From NCBI GenBank assembly GCA_928212115.1, contig CAKMRJ010003334.1, forward strand, positions 39,283,616-39,347,615: a stretch of 64,000 nucleotides of DNA. Reading direction: 5' to 3'. This DNA is from Lactuca virosa (Eukaryota > Streptophyta > Magnoliopsida > Asterales > Asteraceae). The position numbers and the translations under genes were made by a program. The notes under the pieces were generated by a model, which saw only the letters and a list, made by a program, of their open reading frames with translations, made no database searches and was not told where the DNA came from. Position 1 is the first letter of the stretch, and every line of letters starts with the position of its first letter. Shown here piece by piece: positions 22,280-33,756 of the stretch.

Positions 22280-23034
22280 TTGTTGATGTCTGGTTTAGAC
22301 AACAATGATCTTCCCAAACCAAGCTATCCTAATGAATATGACTTCCCGAGTTTGGCTCATGGAAGTCATACTTCTCTTCCTCCACCTCCTCCAATTATTC
22401 TCCCTAACCCACAAGTTCAAGGTCACTCAAGCCCTAATGGCAAGCAAGGTCTATGTGTGATCACATCTTAGAGATGAAGTCACATATTGACAAGCCGGGA
22501 GAGTTGGGTGTCAAAGTCTTGAGAAAGTTGGATGTTCAATCACTTTCTAAGTCACATAGTGAGTTCCTTTGGGACTACTATGAAACAGACTATGACATGA
22601 ACCTTAATGATCATATCTATTTGCTTGGTGCTGCTGAATCAGCAATGATTTGGAACGATAGTAAAGCAAATTTGATTAGAAGATCAACTTCCCAAAAACT
22701 TTATGGACAGTGACAATGGTGACACTGGAAATCCAGAAAAAACATTCTCTTCCCAATGGAAAGGGATTGGCCATAGTCAACCTGGTTGACCAAATGGTAA
22801 AGAGAAAGGCTAAGTCTGAGATAGTCCCATTACCAAAGGGTCCATATGTTTATTTTGCCAAAGGAAGGGGCGTTGATTGCAAAGCTGCCAAATTTACCTA
22901 AGGATGTTAAAGTCAATAAGTTTGACTCTACATCAGGTAGAGCCCATTATCTAACTATGTTAAGTTCTATTCTGAGATCCTCATTACATGATGTGACTGG
23001 GTCACATGTTGATGTTTTAAGAATCAAAGAATAG
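22280..23034 (+). pseudogene. Copia 1 gag remnant
   Basis: Short open segments carry a UBN2-like Gag trace (LEMKSHIDKPGELGVKVL, then an SHSEFLWDYYETDYDMN-like end and LLGAAESAMIW), and a decayed zinc-knuckle segment (YFAKGRG then LPKDVKV in a shifted frame). Stops and frameshifts break every 60-90 codons. The pattern is recognisable by comparison with the Gag of copia 2 (63665-63874: SLPSCYDQFRMTYHMN). Confidence 0.65.
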
Positions 23035-23518
23035 AGAGAAATCTTAAAGGAAGTATATGCTGATTCTGATCGCGAAGGTGGATTTCGATCGCATCAGAAT
23101 TTTGAGCAGTTGCTTAAGAAGTTATGATATATTGCTAAGGAATAGATAACAACAATTTTCCATGTGGATTGTAAGGATAAGTTTTTCCGCAAAGTTTTAA
23201 AATAAAAGAAAATTGTTTAATTTTATTTATTTGAAGTATCCTTACAATGGCATTTATGGAAAATTGTTGCTTATATGATTCCACTGACAGCAATATTGGA
23301 AAATGGATTTGATTCTTTCATTTGTGGTAGTGTCTAAATTTACCAAATCAGGAAAGTTCCTCATCACCCAAGTTTCAATTGGACCGAAACTTGGAATCAT
23401 GCAAGTTGAATAGTATGATGAATGAGAACTTTCAAGCATTGGAAAATCAAGACTAATTACTTGTTCACATTGATGTGTGAGTCAAGTGAAGGACTAAAGG
23501 GATCGAGTACACATTCTT

Positions 23519-23734
23519 GTGCACTGGTCATGTCCACCACAAAGCTCGTTAAGACTATTTGATTTACTAAAGTTTAGTAAATATGGTTATACTTACAAGT
23601 TTAAGTATAATTCTGAAACATTGGAAAAGTTTTTAATGTATGGCAGAACGAATGGGAAGAATCAAATTAGGCAGAAAGATAAAAGTTTCTCAAATCTGAA
23701 AAGATGGGAGAGTACTTTAGTATCATGTTTGTGA
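23519..23734 (+). pseudogene. Copia 1 integrase remnant
   Basis: The fragment SKYGYTYKFKYNSETLEKF corresponds to the SRYGYVYLIKHKSETFERF part of the copia 2 integrase. It lies directly after a FTDDY-equivalent that is no longer readable. The catalytic residues cannot be found. The remainder up to 26407 has no convincing coding match, although 25640-26400 resembles the long 3' region of copia 2 (59379-60222). Confidence 0.6.
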
Positions 23735-26394
23735 TCATCTTAATGATTTAGAAATCATATCACAATTAGTCCTCTAAAGGTCATCTTAGTGCGTTCTTAT
23801 GACTAAGAACCAAGAGTCATGAATTGTTGAAATGGTTAGATCAGGAAGATGAGTCATACTTCGTTCCAAAACAATTCTTAGAGTCATACTCCAAGATTGT
23901 AACTTGAGTGACATATCTTAAAGAAAGGTTTAAAACACTTGTCAAATGTAAGAGTAAAAGTGTCCTACTCTTGTACATTTGAAATTGGTAAGTTGTGATG
24001 TTTTGGATAAAACAAAGACCAACTAAGGCCAATTGTGTGAAGTGTTTGTCTTGATAAAGAATCCGCACTATCTCTTGAATATTTGGCAAGATAGTCTTAT
24101 ATGTCAAGAGGATAGTGGGAGTCTTAAAGATCCTAAAAAGAATTTCAAGAAATAAGCAAGAATAAAACCTGAGGTTCTTCACTTCCACCAAGTAGATTTG
24201 AAGCAGATGGCAAAAGGTCTAAACAATTGAGACTATGATTACGACATCCCTTTTCATAGTTCTGAAATTGTTTAGACACACATGCATGCTATCTAAGGAA
24301 AGGTGTATGATTTTGATAAAGTTTTATCAAAGCATCTCGTATCAGAAATCTGAACTTTGGTAAGAAAGTCAATAAAGTATTGATTTCTAGAAGTCCAGCT
24401 GATTTCTGAGTACATGTCAAAGCTAGTGGGAGCATAAGTGTTATGCTAATAATCATCATGTTAGTGGGAGCATGATAATTATTGTTAGTGTTGCAAGTTA
24501 GCAATGTTAATTATAGAAAACAAAAGTTTCAATTCGTGAGGCTGCAGGGATTGAAAAAGTTGTTTTGCTATAATTAAGGGAGAGGATATACTTCATTTCA
24601 GTTCTAAAGGCTTAGATTGAGACCTTAATCATCTTTAGTCAAGAATATATATATGAATTTCATGTTGGATTGGTTCAACTTAAGGAAATTCTATATATTG
24701 CGTTCTCAAAATTCGATTATGATTACGGCATCCCTCTTCATAGTCAAATTTTGAAAACATGGCAAATAAAAATATTGTAGCAAAAGACTGGTCTAGAATC
24801 ATGTCTTTATGTGAGACATCATGAATCGTGTACCATTTGCTTTGGGTACAGGATCGATTGCATGTGCTATAATATTTGTCATTTCTAAATTTTTCCAAAT
24901 GCCCAGAGGCATTAAGAAGGGAAAAGGTCTAGAATTGGATATGACTAAAATGATTAAGCAATTGTCGAGGACAATCTGAGGTTTACCAAAGATTGGTTGC
25001 TCAGGGACAGTTGGAAGTATAGTGCTAATTTTGGAAGGACCATATTGACATATTCTGAAAAGAGGCATCTCTTATTCAGAAGTGATAGTCAAAATGAGAA
25101 TATGGAGTTGTCTCCATAGGTGGAAGTTATCTGTGTAAGATTAGAAAACTTAATGCAAGAAGCATGTCCAAAGCAATGTACTTTGAATATGAGACTTAGT
25201 TTCCATGGAGTTGATCTCCATTGGAATACCTTATAATGACTGTTGACAAGTCTTTGTGACTTTGTACATATTCATTACAGGAGGGTCAGTGCATATAAGT
25301 TTAAAATCTAAACAGATTTCGATAAATGATAGGAATTTGAAATTCTCACATTTTTCGATAAGGATTTGGGAGTGTGAAATTAGAATCATTGAAATTATGT
25401 TCAATTGGTTTATTTCACAAAGTAAGGATCATAGACAAACATAGAGTGCATACTTGGTGTATGGCAAAGCTATTGTTTAAGAAAAACATAGTGTACATGC
25501 TTGGAGCATGGGATAACTAGTGTTTTTAATTCAAGTATAAAGTTGATAAAACCGAAACAATGAATAATGAGTAATCAATATGGTGATAAATAAAAGTGTT
25601 TATTTATATTCATAGGGTTTGATACCATATTTGATTCATTTATTCTTGTGTTTCACTTTGCATGTTTTGACTTCCAGAATAACTAAGTCGCTCTTCCTGA
25701 ATGATTAAGTTATTCAAACCATCCACAGTCGGTCATATGTTGGAAGTAGATATGAATCAAGACTGTCATGGGTTGGTTTGTAGAGGTCCAAGTTGGTGGA
25801 CAAAGTGGTGCTACAACACTCATGAGTGCTCATAAGTTCTGAGTATTGGATTCAACCCGCGCTCATTTGAATCACTTCATGGATTTTATCACGAGTGATC
25901 ATGAGACGATAATATCTTATATTCTTCAAACCTAGAGATATGAGTTGTTACTATGAGTTGGTTATACATTGATTGCACGAAAACGCATTTGGTAACTCGA
26001 TGTTATAAAACGTGCCTTTGTGTATGATTCAACAAGTAGTAAACAAGCCATATGAGTCGAAGTTTATCCATTCCTTTTACCTTCGGGATAAAAGCGATAT
26101 TTGTGGGCCCCTCGATGATTTAGCGATGACACATGTGAGTGCTTGGCCAAGCCAGGACTGATTTGATTTGTTCAATCAGTCAGTCATCATAAATCGAAAA
26201 TCAGGAAACAACAAATAGACAGAGAGAATGATTATAATCCATGTCTCAGTCCATATTATATCTAGAATGGAGGAATATATGATCCCTTATCTAATGGACA
26301 AGTCATTGACAAGGTCAGAGTTCGACAGCGGCTTTAAGAGCTACGATTGCCAGTTAGGTTTTGAAGTCATACTCAATAATAGTTTTAGACTTAT

Positions 26395-26407
26395 CCAAGT
26401 GGGAAAC
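26395..26407 (+). promoter_or_regulatory. Polypurine tract of copia 1
   Basis: CCAAGTGGGAAAC directly before the 3' LTR. Copia 2 has CCAAGTGGGAGAC at the same place. Confidence 0.7.
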
Positions 26408-27159
26408 TGTTGGATTAATGTCTAAGTCCATAACTATATTTGGTATGTACTTGACCCGACCCGGCATGGTCCATTTGGGTTGCACTTCACCGGCACAATT
26501 TATATGGATAGTCTTTTGAGAATAGTATATTTATGATTTATATTAATATATTATAAGTTCTAATGTATTAATATGGAATCATATTATTTAATTAATATTG
26601 ATCAAGAATTAATTTAGAATTAATTAAGTGATCAAAAAGAACTAATTAAATATGGACTCTTATATATATGGAATGGGCCAAGTTCATTTAGGTTGGGCTA
26701 AGCTTTCATGGATGGTCCATGGAGCTTTTAACCCATGGATCCTATGTAAATGAAAGGTCATGGGTATTAGGGTTTACATGGATGTAACCCTAATCCTCCA
26801 TAATATATAAAGGGGTCCTTGGCTCACAAAATTGGCACAAGTGTGTGAAAATAAGAGTGGGCCGATTTTAGTGTGCATACATATTCTCTCAAGTTCTTCC
26901 AAGGTGTTTTGGTGATTTGTGATTCCATTTGAGGCTTCCACATTATTGGGGCTAAGCTCTTAAAGCTTGAAGACATCAAGCTACATCAAAAGGTATGTCA
27001 TCTAACTAGAACTTTGTAGTATAGGTGCTTCATAATATGCTAGTTAGGATGAAACCTTGGAATAGTTAATATTTGCATGTATAATAGAGAAAACATAGAT
27101 CCAAGGTTTATAGGGTTGCATGTACACCATAGGAGTGTTAGAATGCTCAAAATCCAACA
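26408..27159 (+). repeat. 3' LTR of copia 1
   Basis: 752 bp, nearly identical to 19940-20693. Differences include a shorter TA run and scattered single-base changes. Confidence 0.92.
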
Positions 27160-27394
27160 TGACCATCCTACACCTTGCTGCTAGCTATAGTGGGACCTGC
27201 AGGTCTACGGGTGACGAATGTAATATCATTTCGACGTCTTGAACGTCGTGTTATACTAGGGAGCTTTATTTTCCCATTTCATTCACATTGTGATCTTCTC
27301 ACATGTTGGAGTAACTGGTAAGGATCATCTTATAATTATCTTAATTAGTATGTCTATTAATTATTTCTTTTACCCCATTTCTCGCGTAGATAAC

Positions 27395-28024
27395 ATGGCT
27401 GGATTCCATCCCCACGAGGACCCGTACTTTCCCAACCATGACAATGGTGGATGGCTCGATGACGAGCCAGAAGAGAATCATGCGATTCCGTTGGACGATG
27501 ACTTCGCAGAGAACTTCCCGGAGGATTCTGACTCCGAACCCGAAGTCAATAATCAACCCCTGGTAGCTCCAAACCCAAATCCTAACCCTCGTCCAGCTTT
27601 TCAAGGCCCGACACCTCTGTGGGTGGAAAGTTTGGAGACATGGAGTCAAGAACAGGGTCAACCCATTCCATACAACGGAGACCGAAGCTTCTACAATGTG
27701 AGCGAAGGAGGATCAGCGGACATAGTCCTGCCTATTCTGGTCCGCAGGGTTGCTCGTAACGAAATTCAGGGTAGGACAACCCTCAACCGAATTGCGGAAC
27801 TTGATGCCAATGTTAGGATCAATAATATTCGCATTCTTCGTCTGGAGGATGCTCGCGAAAGAACTGCGAGAGACCATGAGTCTCTTTTGCAAGAGCTAGC
27901 TGTGACTCGAGCTGAAGTCATAGAACATAGCGTGCGCCAGCGAGTGTACGAGCGACGCCTTCTTGACATGGAGCATCAGCTGGCTGACTTAAGGGTTCGC
28001 CCAAGGGGTTCCCATCTCCAGTAG
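27395..28024 (+). CDS. Extra ORF upstream of gag in gypsy B
   Basis: This uninterrupted 209-codon frame starts MAGFHPHEDPYF at 27395; an upstream in-frame ATG at 27290 lies in LTR sequence and is less likely. Residues 1-60 are acidic (EEPEENH, DDDFAENFPEDSDSEPE types), then comes a Pro/Asn-rich linker, a WVESLETWSQEQ segment, and a C-terminal helical region (about residues 120-200) rich in Leu, Arg and Glu with coiled-coil character (LEDARERTARDHESLLQEL, VYERRLLDMEHQLADL). It resembles no gag, pol or env domain I know. It lies between the LTR remnant and the gag ATG at 28426. It is the only ORF of gypsy B without a lesion. Function unknown. Confidence 0.6.
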   Translation: MAGFHPHEDPYFPNHDNGGWLDDEPEENHAIPLDDDFAENFPEDSDSEPEVNNQPLVAPNPNPNPRPAFQGPTPLWVESLETWSQEQGQPIPYNGDRSFYNVSEGGSADIVLPILVRRVARNEIQGRTTLNRIAELDANVRINNIRILRLEDARERTARDHESLLQELAVTRAEVIEHSVRQRVYERRLLDMEHQLADLRVRPRGSHLQ

Positions 28025-28425
28025 GGAATGCTCTGCTTATATTTCCGTTTTTATCTGAGGATTAGCCTTCTTATCTATGCTCTAAGTAGCACTTTTCCCT
28101 GTAATTTCCTGTTATCTTAAAACTTTGAACTTTCGGTCAATAGGTCTTTATTCTGTCAAAATTTTCCTATCTTGGTTTGATGTAAGACCTACTTCTAGGT
28201 CATTTTTCCCGAACTAGTTACATCTGTAATACCAATATTATTGACAGATATCTAATCTCATGGAAATTATCAAATACTTTCATCTTTCTAGTACTAGATT
28301 TCTGTTCAATCATATTCTCATATGTTTTGTTGGGCTAGGGAGAGTTAGTCCATGTTCCACTCTCATCATTCTCTCTCTTTGAATTCTTACCAACATCTTC
28401 ATCTGTTTAAACTTATAGCAACAAG

Positions 28426-30510
28426 ATGCCTCCTCGTAGATCGAACAGGCGCGCTACTGATGGGTTTCGAGCAATACATCATTCCTATGGTGTACATGCA
28501 AACCCTAATAGCTTTTGGATCTAGTTTGTCTAATGAACATGCAATTGAATATCCAAAGCCATAAACCCTAGATCTAATAAACTATAACTGAAATTAGGGT
28601 TTAGATCTTACCTTTGATTGTTATATAGCAATAACAATCAATCCTTGGCTTCAGAAAGCTTAGTGCCTCAAGTGTTGCACCTCTAATGGAGTCACAAACA
28701 CCACTAAGCAATTGGATGAAGGAGAGAAGAGAGGGGAGGCTCCAAAAACGGCTGGAAACCCTAATCCAAGTGTTAGCCACGTTTTTGGTGCCCAAGGGTT
28801 CCTTATATACTTAGGCTATTAGGGTTATCCAACAAGGAAACCCTAATTTGACTGCTTAAGCCCTAAGCAACCCATGGACCCCTTCTGGAACATGCCTTGG
28901 ACGATTTCTAATGGGCTTCCCCATAGAATTCGTCCAACCTATTATTCCAAGGTGATCCATAGCCCAATTGCAATTATCATATAATTACAATTCCAGTCCC
29001 CTAAGTTTAATTAATCTCTTTTAGCCACATAATTAATTCTTTATTAATTCTTGACTAATATTAATTAAACAATATGATTTCTCCTTTAATATATTATTCT
29101 CATAATATATTAATAAATCATAATTAAACCTTTCTCTCCTTAATTCATCCTACATATTGCTATGGTGAAGGCAACCCAAAAGGACCATGCTCATAATCGG
29201 GTCAAGTACATACCAAAATATTTATGGACTTAGACACTAATCCAACAGCTACTCCAATAACTCCAAATCAAACTCCACCTCCTCCACAATACAATCCAGC
29301 CGCTATCCAAGCTGCGGTGAATGCGGCTGTTACGACAGCCCTAGCTCAGTTCAGTGCTAGTGGAACTAGCGGGAGTGGAACAACTATTCATTCCACTCAT
29401 GGTGATGATCCAATGCGCTCTAGAGAGTGCTCGTATAAGGACTTCACCAACTGCAAGCCCAGGTCCTTCAATGGGACTGGCGGAATTATTACCCTCTCGG
29501 AATGGTTCGAGAAGACGGAATCGATCTTCAAGATCTGTTCCTGTCCGGAAGGAAGCAAGGTTAAATTTGCTGCTTGCACCTTCGCGGACCGAGCCTTGAC
29601 GTGGTGGAATAGCCATGTCAAGTCACTATCTCTTATAGTGGCAAATGCTATGGGCTGGGAAGCTCTGAAGGAGCTCATGATCGAGGAATACTGCCCGAGG
29701 GGAGAAGTTCAAAAGCTGGAACAGGAACTGTGGAGCCTAACCATGAAGGGCTCCGACATAGTCTCCTACACTACCAGATTCAGCGATCTTGTAGCACTAT
29801 GTCCGGGAATGGTCCCTTCTGAAGCGAAGAAGGTGGAAAGGTATATCTGGGGGCTGGTGCCTCCATTTCAGGGGAATGTCCTAGCTTCCAACCCCACTAC
29901 CTTCGACAGTGCCAAGCGATTGGCACAGCGGCTCATTGATCATGGAGTCCGCACCCCGTTAACAACAACAACCCTCGCCATCCCAAAACCCTACAAAGCC
30001 GCTGACAACAAGCGGAAGTTCTGGGATGACAAGAAGAAGAACGCTGCCAAAAAGCAGCAAGTCGTAGTTGTTCATGCTGCGATAGCACCTACTGCTACTG
30101 CGCCGATGAAGCAGTATGCTGGGAGCTTGCCTAAGTGCAACAAATGCAGCTTCCACCACAATGGACCCTGCCGGGAAATGCAGTGCTCTAACTGCAACAG
30201 GAAGGGGCACACTGCCCGTTTCTTCAAGGCTCCAGCAAGGCCACTCACCCAAGTCCCCGACGTTGGTGTGGGCCAGACTTGCTACAGTTGTGGCGAGGTG
30301 GGCCACTACAAGAGAAACTGCCCGAAGGCAGGGAATGTCGGCAGAGTGGGAAGAGTTTTGGCTATAGGCCACGAGGAAGCAGTTGCCGACCCTACAGTGG
30401 TCACTGGTACGTTTCTCCTCGATAACTCATATGCATGCATATTGTTTGATAGTGGAGCGGAGAGGAGTTTCGTGAATCAGAAATTTGCTCAATTACTTAA
30501 GCAAAAATCA
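28426..30510 (+). pseudogene. Gypsy B gag (split by solo LTR, ends in a stop)
   Basis: ATG at 28426 gives MPPRRSNRRAT, then the solo LTR (28458-29247) intervenes, and the same frame resumes at 29248 through TPNQTPPPPQYNPAAIQAA. The gag domain follows (FAACTFADRALTWWNSHV...LMIEEYCPRGEVQKLE), then knuckles CNKCSFHHNGPC, CSNCNRKGHTARFF (last Cys lost) and CYSCGEVGHYKRNC. The protease start ILFDSGAERSFV is near 30440-30475. A TGA at 30511-30513 stops the frame. About 420 codons remain after the insertion. Confidence 0.85.
28458..29247 (-). mobile_element. Copia-like solo LTR inside gypsy B gag
   Basis: This 790-bp LTR (TGATGGG... to ...CCAACA) has the perfect duplication GCTAC (28453-28457 and 29248-29252). 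It is a diverged relative of the copia 1 LTR in reverse orientation, sharing the CCTATGGTGTACATGCAA and CCAACCC/ATTAATTAA architecture but with many differences. Confidence 0.88.
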
Positions 30511-30540
30511 TGAGCACTTAAAGAACCATTCACTGTAGAA

Positions 30541-32342
30541 ATGGCTCACGGAAAGACAGAGAGCACTAACTGCATATACATAGGTTGTACACTAACTCTA
30601 GATAGCCATTCATTTCCAATCGACCTCATGTCGGTCTCAATTAAAAGTTTCAACGTCATAATCGGCATGGATTGGTTGAGTTCTCATCGTGCTGACATCA
30701 TGTGTTACAAAAAGGTTGTTCGCCTTAATCTGCCGTCTAGCGAAACCCTAGTTATCTACAGCGACAAACCTGGCACGAACCTTCGCATCATTTCGAGTAT
30801 TCAAGCCCGGAAGTACTTGCGAAAGGAATGTCGTGCATTCCTTGCTCATGTTGTCGATGTGAGCCAAGAGACGAAAGACATAAAGAACATCCCAGTGGTA
30901 CGCGATTTTCCCGACATCTTTCCAGAAGAACTCCCAGGATTACCTCCGCAGCGTCAAGTCGAGTTCAGAACCGACTTAGTTCCAGGAGCTACCCCAGTAG
31001 CCAAATCGCCCTATCGTCTAGCACCCGCTGAGATGCAAGGGATGTCCAATCAACTTAACGAACTGCTCAGCAAGGGCTTTATTAGACCAAGCTTCTCACC
31101 CTGGGAGCACCGGTCTTGTTCGTCAAGAAGAAAGACGGATCGTTCCGTATGTGCATCGACTATAGAGAACTTAACAAACTGACCGTCAAAAATCGTTACC
31201 CTCTGCCTCATATAGACGATTTGTTCGACCAACTACACGGGGCGAATTTCTTTTCAAAGATTGACCTGAGATCCGGGTATCACCAATTACGAGTGCTAGG
31301 GGAGGATGTTCCGAAGACAGCCTTCCGAACTCGTTATGGACACTACGAGTTTGTAGTGATGTCATTCAGATTGACTAATGCACCCGCAGTATTCATGGAC
31401 TTAATGAATAGGGTGTGTCGTCCTTACTTTAATCAGTTCGTCATTGTCTTCATCGATGACATACTTATCTACTCTCTTAGTAAGGAGGAGCATAGTCAAC
31501 ATCTGCGACAGGTCTTGGAAACACTGCGATCAGAGAAGCTTTATGCGAAGTTCTCGAAATGCAAATTTTGGATCCGAAGATTCGAATTCTTGGGGCACGT
31601 GGTTAGCGAAGAGGGAATACACGTGGACCCTTCCAAAATCAAAGCCATTAAGAACTGGTCAGCACCGAAGACGCCTACAGAAATTCGTCAATTTCTAGGC
31701 CTCGCTGGCTACTATCGCAGGTTCATTCAGAACTTCTCTCGGATTGCGAAACCGCTTACAACATTGACCCAGAAGGGCATGGCCTTTCACTGGGAAGAGA
31801 AGCAAGAGAAAGCGTTCCAAACGCTGAAGCGAGCCTTATGCACCGCACCGATACTATCCCTCCCAGAAGGGATAGAAGACTTCGTGGTTTATTGCGATGC
31901 ATCCAACCAGGGGCTCGGCTGTGTTCTGATTCAACGAGGTAAGGTCATCGCCTATGCCTCAAGACAACTGAAGACACACGAGGTCAACTACACCACACAC
32001 GATCTTGAGTTAGGAGCAGTAGTGTTTTCTCTGAAGATCTGGAGACACTACATGTACGGTACGAAAAGCACTATCTTTACAGACCACAAAATCCTACAAC
32101 ACATATTCGACCAGAAGGAGCTCAACATGAGACAACGACGATGGGTCGATCTACTCTGTGATTATGAATGCGAAATTCTTTATCATCCCGACAAGGCTAA
32201 CATAGTAGCTGACGCCCTAAGTCGGAAAGAATACTCTAGTCGTAGAGTCAAATCATTGACTATGACTATCCATTCCCACTTGTCCACACAAATTAAGGAG
32301 TCTCAGATCGAAGCTTTGAAACCTGAAAAATGTGGCGGGTGA
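30541..32342 (+). pseudogene. Gypsy B protease, reverse transcriptase, RNase H
   Basis: The frame resumes after the TGA at 30511 with the protease end (IIGMDWLSSHRADI), the linker FPDIFPEELPG and RT entry. A single-base deletion in the SPWG motif (about 31105) shifts the frame. RT continues at 31116 with LFVKKKDGSF, SKIDLRSGYHQ and FIDDIL (about 31450-31470), then RNase H (YCDASNQGLG, TDHKILQHIF) and the HPDKANIVADALS linker. A single-base insertion near 32325 shifts the frame back. RT copies RNA into DNA and RNase H removes the RNA strand. Confidence 0.88.
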
Positions 32343-33690
32343 ATCCCTGAGAGGGATGGATAAAAACTTGGAAGTCAAGGGTGGCGGAGCCTTATACCTT
32401 ATGGATTTGATCTGGACACCGAAACCCGGTGGATTTAGAGACTTGGTCATGACCGAAGCGCACAACACTCGATATTCCGTCCACCCAGGTTCAGATAAGA
32501 TGTATCTGGATCTTAAAAAGTTATACTGGTGGCCTAACATGAAAGCAGAGATTACTACCTTCGTAAGTAAATGCCTTACTTGAGCCAAGGTTAAGGTCGA
32601 ATACCAGAAACCATCCAGTTTACTTCAGCAACCGGAGATACTGGAATGGAAGTGGGAACAGATCACAATGAATTTCATAACCAAGTTGCCCAAGACAATT
32701 GGTGGTCTTGATACCATATGGGTGATCGTAGACAGGCTAACAAAGTCCGCACACTTCCTGCCTATCAAAGAGACTGACAAGATGGAGAAAATAACAAGAA
32801 CATACATTAGGGAAATCGTACGACTGCATGGTGTTCCCATATCTATTATCTCAGATAGAGATAGTAGATTCACTTCGAGGTTCTGGCAGTCGCTACAAAG
32901 CTCCCTAGGAACTAGGCTGGACATGAGTACAGCCTACCATCCGCAAACCGACGGACAAAGTGAGAGGACTATTCAAACTTTGGAAGATATGTTGCGAGCC
33001 TGCGTGATAGACTTTGGGAAGGCATGGGATACTCATTTACCCCTTGTCGAGTTTTCCTACAACAATAGTTATCACACGAGCATAAAGGTTGCTCCATTTG
33101 AATCCCTCTATGGCCGTAAGTGCAGATCCCCTCTGTGCTGGGTTGAGGTGGGCGACACTCAGTTAGTTAAAGGACGAGTTCCTGACAGCACTCTCACAGG
33201 TCCGGAGATCATTCGGGAAACGACATAGAAGATCGTTCAGATTCGTGAACGATTGAAAGCCTCTAGAGACCGACAGAAAAGCTACGCACAGAAGGTCTCA
33301 CCCTGGAAGGGCTTGATACGCTTCGGAAATCGTGGAAAGCTAAATCCAAGATACGTAGGGCCTTTCGAGATTATCGCTAGAATCGGCCCTATAGCTTACA
33401 AACTCAAACTACCTCGCAAACTCAGTAACGTACATTCTACTTTCCACGTCTCGAACTTGAAAAAGTGTCTGTCCAACGAGACTATTGTAATCCCACTCGA
33501 CGAGATCGATATCAACGAGAGCCTCAACTTCGTGGAAGAACCAATAGAGATCATGGACCGAGAGGTCAAGAAAACGAAGCAAAACTGTATCCCGATAGTG
33601 AAGGTTCGCTGGAATGCCAAGCGAGGACCAGAATTCACTTGGGAGCGCAAGGATCAAATGAAACTGAAATATCCTCATCTTTTTGTTTAG
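32343..33690 (+). pseudogene. Gypsy B integrase and chromodomain
   Basis: The zinc-binding domain (HPGSDKMYLDLKKLYWW, then CLT and TGA in place of the second Cys of the pair, about 32581) is followed by the core. The first catalytic Asp of the usual MDFITKLP motif is Asn here (MNFITKLP at 32668), while the second Asp (SDRDSRFTS) and the Glu (GQSERTIQ) remain. TAG interrupts at 33226. About 17 codons are missing before KVSPWKG (about 33292), compared with gypsy A and C. The C-terminus ends with a chromodomain-like NAKRGPEFTWERKD and stops at 33690. Five independent lesions make it inactive. Confidence 0.88.
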
Positions 33691-33727
33691 TTATTTGTAA
33701 TAGCTTAATTGTTAAACTCTAATTTCG

Positions 33728-33756
33728 GGACGAAATTCTCTCTAACGGGGGGATGA
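33728..33756 (+). promoter_or_regulatory. Polypurine tract of gypsy B
   Basis: GGACGAAATTCTCTCTAACG followed by a G-run and ATGA abuts the 3' LTR; same layout as in gypsy A. Confidence 0.75.

Larger units (their letters stand above)
19940..27159 (+). mobile_element. Copia element 1, complete ends, decayed interior
   Basis: The element has LTRs at 19940-20693 and 26408-27159 (TGTTGG...CCAACA) and a perfect 5-bp duplication TGACC (19935-19939 and 27160-27164). The LTRs differ by only about ten small changes in 752 bp by eye. The interior of 5.7 kb contains only short, stop-ridden traces of gag and integrase and no readable RT. This pattern suggests a non-autonomous copy that moved recently with proteins from a related element such as copia 2. 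Confidence 0.9.
17913..27304 (+). repeat. 5' LTR of gypsy B (two parts, 3' end deleted)
   Basis: The first part is 17913-19939, the second 27160-27304, split by copia 1. Compared with the 3' LTR the second part lacks about 105 bp after TTATACTAG (near 27258), and matches only to 27304; the last ~540 bp of LTR and the primer-binding site are missing, so LTR is joined straight to internal DNA. A run of 14 G is at 19027-19040 (8 in the other LTR). Confidence 0.8.

Noticed and set aside
27290..27394. Longer version of the extra ORF starting at 27290
   Set aside because: The added N-terminus is LTR and leader sequence with a hydrophobic stretch; MAGFHPHED at 27395 is the more natural start.
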